Shown here: piece by piece, positions 51,838 to 61,000 of the stretch
Position numbering within the stretch: the first letter of the stretch is position 1
Layout: every line of letters starts with the position of its first letter
Origin: UBA2336 sp964404445
GTDB taxonomy: Bacteria; Bacteroidota; Bacteroidia; Cytophagales; Cyclobacteriaceae
Assembly: GCA_964404445.1 (NCBI GenBank)
Contig: CAYOJW010000003.1
Location: 310,001 to 374,000, forward strand
Length of the DNA: 64,000 nt
Direction: 5' to 3'
Program-made: the position numbers and the translations under genes
The notes under the pieces: generated by a model
Seen by the model: only the letters and a program-made list of their open reading frames with translations
Told to the model about the DNA's origin: nothing
Databases searched by the model: none

Positions 51838-51964
51838 AAGTCATCTCAAAAATACATACGAAGGCCGTCATCCCGAGGAACGAGGGATCTGCGAACTTAC
51901 AGAACACCTAAATATGTGAAGATTCCTCGTTCCTCGGAATGACCAAGTATTTTTGAGATGACTT
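51838..51964. repeat. Palindromic repeat, copy C (complete)
   Basis: Perfect 18-bp terminal inverted repeats (AAGTCATCTCAAAAATAC and its inverse) bound 127 bp. Inside, GTCATCCCGAGGAACGAGGG (51867-51886) faces an almost exact inverse (51924-51943). There is no open reading frame. The layout is that of a MITE or other non-autonomous element. No clear target-site duplication was seen. It lies between the DUF5683 gene and dapB. Confidence 0.85.
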
Positions 51965-51980
51965 CTAAGAATGTCAGGCA

Positions 51981-52580
51981 TTAAAATTTAATGATCAATG
52001 AAACACCGGTAGTGCGGCCGGTGAACAGGTCATCATTCATGGAAGGTTGTATTTTTACCTGAAGGTTCGGGTTCAGGTCAAACTCTTTCAGGTGGGCATC
52101 TACGTGGGCATCAACCATTTGAAGAAGATACATACCGGCCGAAAGAATAATAAAAAAATCGCGTTCGCGCCTGTACCGGTCAACAATGGTGCGCAGTTGG
52201 GTTTCGCTGAACCCGCTTACGCTGATGGGTTCATTGTTTTCGATAATGTCGAATAACTCGCCTTTGTATTTGCGAAAACCTTTCTGGTAGAAATTCACAC
52301 CGTACCCGAAGCCGAACATACCACCATACACTAAGGGAAGTTTCCAGTATTTTTTGTTATAAACCTGACCCATGCCGGGCAGTACGGCTGCAAATAAAAT
52401 GGCTTTGCGCGGATCGTATTGCGTTGCGTATGAGCGCAACGCTACTGTATCGGGAGGAAGGTTAACCGTGTCGGATTTTTGAAATACGGTTTGCGGTTGT
52501 TGTGTTATGCGCAGGCTGTCTTGCGCGTGTGTATGCGCATACAGGGCGACAACAAAAACAATCCATAAAACCTTTTTCAT
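51981..52580 (-). CDS. DUF5683 envelope protein
   Basis: 199 residues with a signal peptide (about 1-19) and the DUF5683 core: RKAILFAAVLPGMGQVYNKK, YWKLPLVYGGMFGFGYGVN with membrane-embedded hydrophobic stretches, and LLQMVDAHVDAHLKEFD. It occurs next to parB in many Bacteroidota genomes. Function unknown. The gene starts 25 bp after parB. Confidence 0.9.
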   Translation of the reverse strand: MKKVLWIVFVVALYAHTHAQDSLRITQQPQTVFQKSDTVNLPPDTVALRSYATQYDPRKAILFAAVLPGMGQVYNKKYWKLPLVYGGMFGFGYGVNFYQKGFRKYKGELFDIIENNEPISVSGFSETQLRTIVDRYRRERDFFIILSAGMYLLQMVDAHVDAHLKEFDLNPNLQVKIQPSMNDDLFTGRTTGVSLIIKF

Positions 52581-52605
52581 TAAGCGTGCATTAAGCGCGA
52601 ACCCT

Positions 52606-53523
52606 TTACTGTATTTTCAGAATGTCTAAGATACGGTTCAGATCTTCTACTGACAAGAAAGGTATTTTTATTTCGCCTTTTTTGCCATCGCTTTTTACAA
52701 CAATGCGAGTGCCAAAGTGTGACGATAGTTTCGACTGAAGCTGGTTTATTTCGCGGCCTGCAGCCGAAGGTGTTGTTACAGCGGTTGTTTTTTCTTCGTT
52801 TTTAGTCGATGCCAGTTCGCGTACAAGCTCTTCTACTTTACGCACAGAAAGGTCTTCGGCAAGTGTTTTCTTGAAGATGTAAAGCTGTTGTTCGGGGTTC
52901 TCGACATTGATAATTGCCCGCGCATGGCCCATCGACAGCTTATTATCGCGCACGGCAATTTGTACATCGGGCGGAAGTTTCAACAAACGCAGGTAGTTGG
53001 TTACGGTAGCCCTGTTTTTGCCTACGCGGTCGCCCAACTCTTCCTGTTTTAAACTACACTCGGTAAGGAGGCGCTGATAACTCAAAGCCACTTCGATGGC
53101 ATTCAGGTTTTCGCGCTGAATGTTTTCGATCAGCGCCATTTCCAGCATTTGCTGGTCATCGGCCGACCGGATATAGGCCGGTACTTTTGTTAAACCGGCT
53201 AATTTGGAAGCCTGAAAACGTCTTTCGCCCGAGATCAACTGGTATTGATCGCGTGCTAATTTGCGAACGGTTATAGGCTGTATAATGCCGTGAACCTTAA
53301 TGGAATCGGCTAACTCCTGTAACGCCTGTTGATCGAAATGGGTACGCGGCTGAAAAGGGTTAACCTCAATCTGCGTAAGCGGTATTTCTAACACACTACC
53401 CGATGTGGGGCCTGTTGTGGCAGGCGGTGTTTTCACCGTGATTTCTGACTCTAAGCGGTCTTCGGTATTACTGTCTTTCAGTAAGGCATTCAGCCCTCTT
53501 CCTAATGCTTTTTTCTTACTCAT
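52606..53523 (-). CDS. parB: Chromosome partitioning protein ParB
   Basis: 305 residues. Parts: N-terminal tail (KKKALGRGLNALLKD), ParB/Srx domain with the CTP-binding and clamp-forming motif GERRFQASKLAG, ENIQRENLNAIEVALSYQRL, the helix-turn-helix (KNRATVTNYLRLLKLP) that reads parS, and a C-terminal dimerisation domain. Its start overlaps the parA stop codon by 4 bp. No parS site was found in the window by eye. Confidence 0.97.
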   Translation of the reverse strand: MSKKKALGRGLNALLKDSNTEDRLESEITVKTPPATTGPTSGSVLEIPLTQIEVNPFQPRTHFDQQALQELADSIKVHGIIQPITVRKLARDQYQLISGERRFQASKLAGLTKVPAYIRSADDQQMLEMALIENIQRENLNAIEVALSYQRLLTECSLKQEELGDRVGKNRATVTNYLRLLKLPPDVQIAVRDNKLSMGHARAIINVENPEQQLYIFKKTLAEDLSVRKVEELVRELASTKNEEKTTAVTTPSAAGREINQLQSKLSSHFGTRIVVKSDGKKGEIKIPFLSVEDLNRILDILKIQ

Positions 53524-54296
53524 TTCACTACCTTGTTTTTATCCAGAACTTCGTGCGCCATGTTCAGGTAACTGATAGCGCCTTTGCTTTCGGCATCGTG
53601 CACAATAACCGGTAAACCGAAGCTGGGCGACTCGCTCAACTTTACATTGCGGGGAATGATGGTTTTGAATGTCATTTTCTGGAAATGTGTGCGCACTTCT
53701 TCTACTACCTGGTTGCCGAGGCTGGTGCGTGAATCGTACAGTGTTAACAGAATGCCTTCGATTTCGAGGTTGGGATTGAGGCGTGTTTGAATGATCTTAA
53801 TGGTATTCAATAATTTACCCAATCCTTCTAAGGCAAAGTATTCGCATTGTACGGGAATGATAACCGAATCGGCTGCGGTTAATGCGTTGATGGTGATTAA
53901 CCCCAGCGAGGGTGAACAATCGATGATGATGAAATCGTACTGGTCTTTTATTTTGCCTAAGGCATCGCGCATTTTTTCTTCGCGGCTTTCGATGTTCACC
54001 ATTTCTACTTCGGCACCTACCAAATCGATGTGCGAGGGGAGTATGTCGAGGTATTTTAACTGGTCGTTAGTAACGATAGCTTCGCTAACGGGTGTGCCAT
54101 CGACCATACACTCGTAAATGCTGTTTTCAACTTCTTTCGGGTTTATCCCCAAACCGGATGTTGAGTTTGCCTGCGGATCGGCATCAACCAATAATGTTTT
54201 GCATTCCAAAACCGCTAAACTTGCGGCTAAGTTAATGGCTGTTGTGGTTTTTCCGACTCCGCCTTTCTGGTTGGCAATGGCAATGATTTTTCCCAT
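53520..54296 (-). CDS. parA: Chromosome partitioning ATPase ParA
   Basis: 258 residues, chromosomal Soj type without an N-terminal DNA-binding extension. Deviant Walker A KGGVGKTTTAINLAASLA, then DADPQANSTSGLG, IIIDCSPSLGLITINAL and PVQCEYFALEGLGKL. Works with ParB in origin segregation. A strong hairpin with a T run ends only about 16 nt before the start codon. Confidence 0.97.
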   Translation of the reverse strand: MGKIIAIANQKGGVGKTTTAINLAASLAVLECKTLLVDADPQANSTSGLGINPKEVENSIYECMVDGTPVSEAIVTNDQLKYLDILPSHIDLVGAEVEMVNIESREEKMRDALGKIKDQYDFIIIDCSPSLGLITINALTAADSVIIPVQCEYFALEGLGKLLNTIKIIQTRLNPNLEIEGILLTLYDSRTSLGNQVVEEVRTHFQKMTFKTIIPRNVKLSESPSFGLPVIVHDAESKGAISYLNMAHEVLDKNKVVK

Positions 54297-54299
54297 GAT

Positions 54300-54347
54300 T
54301 AAAAAATAAAAAAGTCCTGATCCCGATAGTTATCGGGAATCAGGACT
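54300..54347 (-). terminator. Hairpin terminator after yidC, abutting parA
   Basis: On the minus strand AGTCCTGATTCCCGATA pairs with TATCGGGATCAGGACT (one bulged base) across a 2-nt loop and is followed by a T-rich tract reaching almost to the parA start. It lies 77 nt after the yidC stop codon. The outer stem (AGTCCTG) is the same as in the terminator at the window start. Confidence 0.8.
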
Positions 54348-54423
54348 GCAAATATAGAGTAACAATCGGGGGGCGTGGAACATTGTGGAACGTATTTGTC
54401 CACAATCCATTCACAACCCGATG

Positions 54424-56241
54424 TTAATTTTTCCGTTTTTTGCGCGTGTCTTCGGCATTCTTACGTGCCTCTTCACTGGCTTTCATGGCATCCTGCAGGC
54501 GTGTCATGAACTTCGATTTCTTGCCTTCGCCCGCTGCGTTCTTGCGTTTGTTTTCGTCCATGATGGTGCGGATTTTACCTTCGTCAACAAAACGTTTGAT
54601 GATGGATTGTTGCGCGAATGTGGCAATGTTCGACATGAAATAGTAGAAACTTAACCCGGCCGGGAAGGAGTTCAGTACAAACAGGAATATGAGCGGCATC
54701 AGGTACGACATCACTTTCATAGGCCCCTGCACGGTAGTCATCTGGTTGTTTTGCCATGTATAGATCAGTGTTGAAATGGTCATCAATAACGTAAACAAAC
54801 TTACGTGGCTTCCGTAATACGGAATGACAAACGGCAGGTTAAAAATAGAATCGTAAGTCGATAGATCTTCAGCCCATAAAAAGTGTTCCTGGCGTAACTC
54901 AATGGTATTGGGGAACAGGTAGAACATCGCAAACAAAATCGGCATCTGTAACAACAGGGGGATGCAACCGCTTATCGGGTTAACGCCTACCTGCTGATAG
55001 AGTTTTAATTGCTCTTGTTGCGTTTTGCTCATATCATCGCCATGCTTCGCTTTAATCTCGTCCAGTTCAGGCTTCAGCACTTTCATTTTTGCCATGCTGA
55101 GGAATGAACGGTAGGAGAGCGGCAGCAAAATCAGGCGGATTAAAATTACCAGGATGATGATGATGACCCCGAAATTGCTGATGAACGTAGTTAAATAATA
55201 GAACACCGGGAAGATCACCCATTTGTTGATCCAATACACCGGGGGCCAGCCGAGGTAAACGTTCTGGTTAAATTTTTCGGTAACCGATCCGATTTTCCGG
55301 TACTCGTTCGGGCCGAGGTAATATTTAAAGTTGGCATTGCCCGAAGTAACATCGCTGGTGCTGATATAAACTTTGGCGCTTCCCTGTTTCACTACTGAAG
55401 AATCGGCCGGGTTTACAGCCGTTAAGGCAATCTCGCCTCCGTTAAAATTCTTGTTGGCAATAAAGGCTGTCAGGAAGAATTTTTGCTTAAACGTAACCCA
55501 CTTCAATTCACTGCCAAACGATTCTTTCTGCGGCTCGGTTGAACGCTCTGTCAGCCAGTTGACCTTATCATTTGCGTAATAGGTAATGGTAGTGTTATTG
55601 CGGCTGTCGGCAATGTCTTTTTCACGCGGGCGCATGGTGTTGTTCCATTGATACGTGAGCTGTTCAGACAATGATTTATCCAAACCTTTGCTGCTGATAC
55701 TGTACGCAATTTCGTAACCATCGTGCGGAATGCGATAAGTTTGAACAAGCTCGGCACCATCGCTCGGCTTTACCGAAAATGTAACAACGGTAGTATCGCC
55801 CGCCTTGCGCGACTCTGCCGTATAATACAAAGCGTACAAATCGATGTCTTCGCCTTTAAATTTGGTGGTGAGCTTAAAGTCACTCGATGTGCGATCGATC
55901 AATACCAACGGTTTACCAAAATAGGTTTTGTAATTCTTTAACTCGGCATACTCAATCACACCGCCCTTACTGTTGAATTTAATGGAGAGTTTTTCGGTTT
56001 CCACTACCAGTTCCTTAGTTTCGCCTTTAAATGCCTGGGCGATAGAACCATACGTTGCAGTAAGCGTGCTGTCTTCAGCTACGATTGCCTGTGGTGTGGG
56101 TGTAGGTTTGGCTACCGAATCGGTGGTTGTAACCGGGGTTGCGGGTGTTTGTTGAGGATGGTTTGGTTTGGCAAACCAAAAAAAGTATGCCATTAACATG
56201 GCACCTATAAGCGTAAGGCCAATGGCCGAATTTCTATCCAT
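54424..56241 (-). CDS. yidC: Membrane protein insertase YidC
   Basis: 605 residues, large periplasmic-domain form. N-terminal membrane helix (about 6-21), Pro/Thr-rich linker, periplasmic P1 domain (about 70-340), then the conserved five-helix core (about 350-570) with YRSFLSMAKMKVLKPELDEI, QQVGVNPISGCIPLLLQMPI and FPAGLSFYYFMSN. A basic C-terminal tail follows (about 575-605). It helps insert proteins into the inner membrane, with or without SecYEG. It starts 16 bp after pyrG. Confidence 0.97.
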   Translation of the reverse strand: MDRNSAIGLTLIGAMLMAYFFWFAKPNHPQQTPATPVTTTDSVAKPTPTPQAIVAEDSTLTATYGSIAQAFKGETKELVVETEKLSIKFNSKGGVIEYAELKNYKTYFGKPLVLIDRTSSDFKLTTKFKGEDIDLYALYYTAESRKAGDTTVVTFSVKPSDGAELVQTYRIPHDGYEIAYSISSKGLDKSLSEQLTYQWNNTMRPREKDIADSRNNTTITYYANDKVNWLTERSTEPQKESFGSELKWVTFKQKFFLTAFIANKNFNGGEIALTAVNPADSSVVKQGSAKVYISTSDVTSGNANFKYYLGPNEYRKIGSVTEKFNQNVYLGWPPVYWINKWVIFPVFYYLTTFISNFGVIIIILVILIRLILLPLSYRSFLSMAKMKVLKPELDEIKAKHGDDMSKTQQEQLKLYQQVGVNPISGCIPLLLQMPILFAMFYLFPNTIELRQEHFLWAEDLSTYDSIFNLPFVIPYYGSHVSLFTLLMTISTLIYTWQNNQMTTVQGPMKVMSYLMPLIFLFVLNSFPAGLSFYYFMSNIATFAQQSIIKRFVDEGKIRTIMDENKRKNAAGEGKKSKFMTRLQDAMKASEEARKNAEDTRKKRKN

Positions 56242-56257
56242 TTCTATTGATTATAAA

Positions 56258-57877
56258 CTAATTGATAACTGATTTTTTATGTTCGACCGAAGCGGCCACA
56301 AACTTCACAAACAACGGGTGCGGGTTCATAACGGTGCTTCTGAGTTCGGGGTGAAACTGTACACCAATAAACCACGGATGGTCTTTTAATTCAACAACTT
56401 CCACTAAGTTTGACTCGGGGTTTATACCCACGGCTTTCATGCCGGCTTCTTCAATCGCTTCTAAGTATTTGTTGTTGAACTCATAACGGTGGCGGTGACG
56501 CTCGTGAATGGTCGTTTCACCATATACGCTATGGGCTTTACTGCCTTTCTTTAATTTACAGGTGTACGCACCCAACCGCATCGTTCCTCCTTTGGCGGTG
56601 ATTTTCTTTTGTTCTTCCATCAAATCGATCACCGGGTTTTTGGTTTTCGGGTCGAGTTCGGTCGAACTGGCATCAATACCCAGCACGTTACGGGCAAATT
56701 CAATTACGCAACATTGCATACCCAGACAGATCCCGAAAAACGGGATTTTATTTTCACGCACATAGCGGATGGTTTCTATTTTCCCTTCCATGCCGCGTTC
56801 ACCAAAACCGGGGGCAACCAGCACACCGTCTAATCCTTTTAAAATATTGGCTACCGATTCTTTCGTTATATCTTCCGATGAAATCCATTTCAGGTTTACC
56901 CGGCAATCGTTTTGTGCGCCACCGTGCACGAAGGCTTCGGCAATGGACTTGTACGCATCGGGCAGCGAAACGTACTTGCCCACCAAACCAATGGTAACTT
57001 CTTCAACAGGGTTTTTCAGCTTTCCTAAGAAATCTTTCCACTGTTCGAGATCGGGTTCTTCTTTGCTGATAACTTTGAGTTTGGCAAGCACACGCTCGTC
57101 TAATTTCTCTTTGCGCATCAGCAAGGGTACATCATATATGGTATCGGCATCGATGGCTTCGATTACCGAGTTCAGGTTAACGTTACAGAACAATGCCAGC
57201 TTCTTGCGGATTTCCACCGGTAACGGATGCTCGGTACGGCACACTAAAATATCGGGCTGGATACCTTCTGCAAGCAGTTCTTTTACAGAGTGTTGTGTTG
57301 GTTTAGTTTTTAGTTCTTTGGCCGCCTTCAGGTAGGGGATAAGCGTAAGATGGATTACCAATGCATTGTTTGACCCTAACTCCCACTTTACCTGCCGCAC
57401 GGCTTCTACAAACGGCAGCGATTCGATGTCGCCAATGGAGCCGCCTATTTCGGTGATCACAAAATCGTATTCGCCCGACTCACCTAATAAAAACAGGTTA
57501 CGCTTGATTTCATCGGTAATGTGCGGAACCACCTGAACGGTTTTACCCAAGTATTCGCCCTGGCGTTCTTTGGTAATTACGTTGTGGTAGATGCGCCCGG
57601 TGGTAATGTTGTTGGCTTTTGATGTGGGAACGTTTAGAAAACGCTCGTAATGCCCGAGGTCTAAGTCGGTTTCGGCTCCATCATTGGTAACGTAGCATTC
57701 ACCGTGCTCGTAGGGGTTGAGCGTGCCCGGGTCTATATTAATATAGGGATCGAATTTCTGGATGGTAACCTTGAAGCCCCGTGCCTGCAACAGCTTGGCC
57801 AGTGAGGCCGCAATAATTCCCTTACCCAATGATGACGTAACACCCCCCGTTACGAAAATATACTTAGCTGCAGACAT
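56258..57877 (-). CDS. pyrG: CTP synthase
   Basis: Converts UTP to CTP with glutamine; 539 residues, the standard length. N-terminal synthetase domain with FVTGGVTSSLGKGIIAASLA, and GDIESLPFVEAVRQ. C-terminal class I glutamine amidotransferase with the nucleophile in FFGICLGMQCCVIEFA and the His-Glu pair in GVQFHPELRS. Probably co-transcribed with yidC from the promoter just upstream. Confidence 0.98.
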   Translation of the reverse strand: MSAAKYIFVTGGVTSSLGKGIIAASLAKLLQARGFKVTIQKFDPYINIDPGTLNPYEHGECYVTNDGAETDLDLGHYERFLNVPTSKANNITTGRIYHNVITKERQGEYLGKTVQVVPHITDEIKRNLFLLGESGEYDFVITEIGGSIGDIESLPFVEAVRQVKWELGSNNALVIHLTLIPYLKAAKELKTKPTQHSVKELLAEGIQPDILVCRTEHPLPVEIRKKLALFCNVNLNSVIEAIDADTIYDVPLLMRKEKLDERVLAKLKVISKEEPDLEQWKDFLGKLKNPVEEVTIGLVGKYVSLPDAYKSIAEAFVHGGAQNDCRVNLKWISSEDITKESVANILKGLDGVLVAPGFGERGMEGKIETIRYVRENKIPFFGICLGMQCCVIEFARNVLGIDASSTELDPKTKNPVIDLMEEQKKITAKGGTMRLGAYTCKLKKGSKAHSVYGETTIHERHRHRYEFNNKYLEAIEEAGMKAVGINPESNLVEVVELKDHPWFIGVQFHPELRSTVMNPHPLFVKFVAASVEHKKSVIN

Positions 57878-57897
57878 ACCCTTATCGTTACGGGGTG

Positions 57898-57928
57898 CAA
57901 AGGTAAGGGTTTAGGGCTAATAAACATA
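57898..57928 (-). promoter_or_regulatory. Promoter candidate of pyrG-yidC
   Basis: On the minus strand: TATG, 19 nt, TACCTTTG. The -7 box fits TAnnTTTG exactly and the -33 box (TTTG) has one change; the -7 box ends about 20 nt before the pyrG start codon. Confidence 0.5.
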
Positions 57929-58015
57929 AGACCAATGTTGATGATTCCGGGAAAGAATACGGGGCGGTTACAAAACCCCAGACTATTGTATTCAAAACTT
58001 GAATTGGCCTGCACG

Positions 58016-58045
58016 TTTGGCTTATCGGAAGAGTATTTATATTTT
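58016..58045 (+). promoter_or_regulatory. Promoter candidate of the giant adhesin gene
   Basis: TTTG, 18 nt, TATATTTT: an exact -33 box and a -7 box with one change from TAnnTTTG, ending 20 nt before the adhesin start codon in the gap between divergent genes. Confidence 0.45.
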
Positions 58046-58065
58046 AACGAAATTTTTAGGCGCCC

Positions 58066-61000
58066 ATGAATAAGAGAGTTGAAACAAAGAGTATCTCATT
58101 TGTTACTACTTTAGTACTCCTTTTGCTTAGCCAGTATAGCTACGCACAAATGACCTGTGCAGATTTACCAACATTTATGTCGGGGGGAAGCTTCGCTTCC
58201 CAATCTGGTAAATGCGCCCCGGTTACTGCTACGTTGGAGTACAGAATATCTTTTGCGGCTCCCTTACCAACTGTCAGACCAACAGGTGGTAGCCCTAACT
58301 ATCAGGCCAGGTTTATATGGAATGATGGCCAGGCGCCAGCCTTTATCAATGTATCGATTAATCCTTTAAGTTATGTAGTGAGTGGTGGGCTTTATACTTA
58401 TACCTTAACGGCCAATCGTATTTTCCCAGGTCCCGCAGCAGGCGAGTGCGATTATCAGGTGGTGATGATTTTTTTGGTCGATGGAAATTCTTGTCAAACT
58501 GGCCAACTGCGGCAAACCCAGGTTATTTCTTCCTGGCGTACGGATGCCTATAACCAAGGTAATGTTCAGCTATTAGCACCAGCCGGAGGACCTGTGCATG
58601 AAGTTTGTGAGGGTGTAGATATCAGTGTTATTTTTAATGATGCAACAAACTTTAACTGTAACGCAAACTATCCAGCCAGTTTTCCTCCTAACGCTCCTAT
58701 AAATGACCCTAACCAGCAGATACGTTGGCAGCAAATTGTTTACAACACCCCTAATGGTGCTCCTAGAATTCCAAATGTAGAGGTAGATGGTGTTGCTATG
58801 CCGCCTGCTGCGGGCTCCAACTACCAGGATCCGCGGGGTGTATTTGTAATGACTCCTTTGGTAGTTGTAAATGATGGAAGACGAAGACCTACTTTACAAA
58901 TTACAGCCCCCGGGGGGTTTGGTGCGGGATTCCCCGTTGCCGGGGATGAGTTTGAAATAACCATTCGATATTGGAATACTTGTAATCCGTATGATGACCC
59001 GACTATTCCAGGTCCACCGGCTGATCTTATTAACGGAGATAGTCCCCCGGTAGAACGAACAGCCCTTATCCGCATTATCGATGCCCCTGACAGGCCAACG
59101 GTACCCGATGTTACAGTCTGTGGAAATGATAGCCGGACAATTACAGTAACCAGTGGGAACCCGGGACCCGGAACGTGGCGTTACCGGTGGTATTCTGATG
59201 CCGCACTGACAAATCAGGTATTTACCAATACCGGTGCTGCAGGCCGAACCTGGACACCGGGCGATGGAGGCGGAGCCAACCAAATTAGTGTAAACCAGCG
59301 CAAACGCTGGTGGGTAACGGTAGAAAACGTAGCAGCCGGAAGCTGCCGTAGCGAGGCTGAGGAGGTTGTGTTAACCAGACGACAGGCGCTGACCACACCG
59401 GCAATAACCGGACCGCAAAACCTCTGTCCGGGTGGCACTTATGTGTATTCCGTAGGCATTGCCGCAGACCCTGTTACCATTACAGATGTCAACCTTGGTA
59501 CTACATTTAACCTGTCAACACAGTATGTATGGACAGTACCTTCAGGAGGCATAGATTTAGGACAAAACACGCAAACCATTACAATGACTGCGGGGGCTGC
59601 CGGAGGATCGGGCAATGTTACAGCCGTACGCAGATATACCGACAATAGCCCCGGGTGTGGCACGCAGAGTACAAGGGGAATTAACGTCCGTGCCCGCCCT
59701 ACTGTAAATATCTCTCCTGACCCTGCCACCGTATGCGAAGGAAACGCGTTGACGTTGGATGGTAACGCAAACACTACATATGGTACCATCTCAGGGCACT
59801 TGTGGGGCGGGGCCGGTGTTGGAGTTTTAAGTGATACGGGTATTGAGGAGCCTGATGTTAACACCAGTGCACCGGGTAATTTTGCCGTAACATACGTTAC
59901 CACAGCAGATTTTGGGGGAGGTGTTACGTGTACGTCCAACCCTGATAACCTCACCATTAACATCACGGCAAGCCCTACATCGGCATCTGTGGGAAGCGAC
60001 CAACAGCATTGTGCAACGCTTACGTCAGATCCCTTAGGTGGAAGTAATCCGTCTCCCGGAACGGGCACGTGGTCTAAAGTGAGCGGGCCAGGCAATGTTG
60101 TCTTTAGCGGAGGCGTGAATAATCCTGCCGCTACGGCTACGGTTGATCAACCCGGTGTATATGAGTTGCGCTGGAGGGTTGTAAACGGCTCCGGCCCCGG
60201 AGCCTGTATATCAGAAGCTGACATAACTGTTGACTTTGGCGCTGATCCCGGCACACCGGATGCCGGAAGCGCAGGCCCCTTTTGCGGATTTGACGGAGCA
60301 TTGAATGCGGTGACTCCGCCCACAGGTACTACCATCACTTGGACACAGTTTAGTGGCCCCGGCACAACTACTTTCTCAGCAACCAACACCCGCAACCCCG
60401 ATATAACCGTTGATGCCTACGGCACATATGTATATCGCTATACCGTCAGCAGCGGTACATGTACGCCACAATTTGATGATGTAACGGTAGAATTTTTCGA
60501 GCCTGCCACAGTTCAAGATGTGGCAAACTTTACCACCTGTGTTGACGGCACATCACCTGCGGCTATATCCCTTAGCGGAACGTTTGGCGGAGGCGCATCA
60601 AACGCCCGGTGGGAAGTAGTGGCTCCGGGATCAGGAACATTTACCTCCAGCGGAACAGGAACCGGCAATAGTGATGCTACAAGCCCTGCAACAGATTCAT
60701 ACACACCATCGGCAGGCGATTTTACTGTAGGCTCCGTTCAGGTCAGGTTAATAACCAACGATCCCACAGGGCCTTGTCCTGCCGTAAGCGATTTGGTAAC
60801 GATTACCATAGATCGTAAACCGGCCGATGCCGAAGCCGGATCGAATGCGTCAGTGTGCGGTGGTTCATACACATTATCAGCCGATGCAGCCACCAACGGA
60901 GGCGAGGGTACATGGACAGGCCCCGGATATGTTAGTTTTGGCGATATACACAGCCCCACAACAACAGTAACCGGTTTGGCGAACGGATCTAACCTTTTAC

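Noticed and set aside
52606..54296. parS site near parAB
   Set aside because: No TGTTNCACGTGAAACA-like 16-mer was found by eye near the genes; the origin must be elsewhere or the site diverged.
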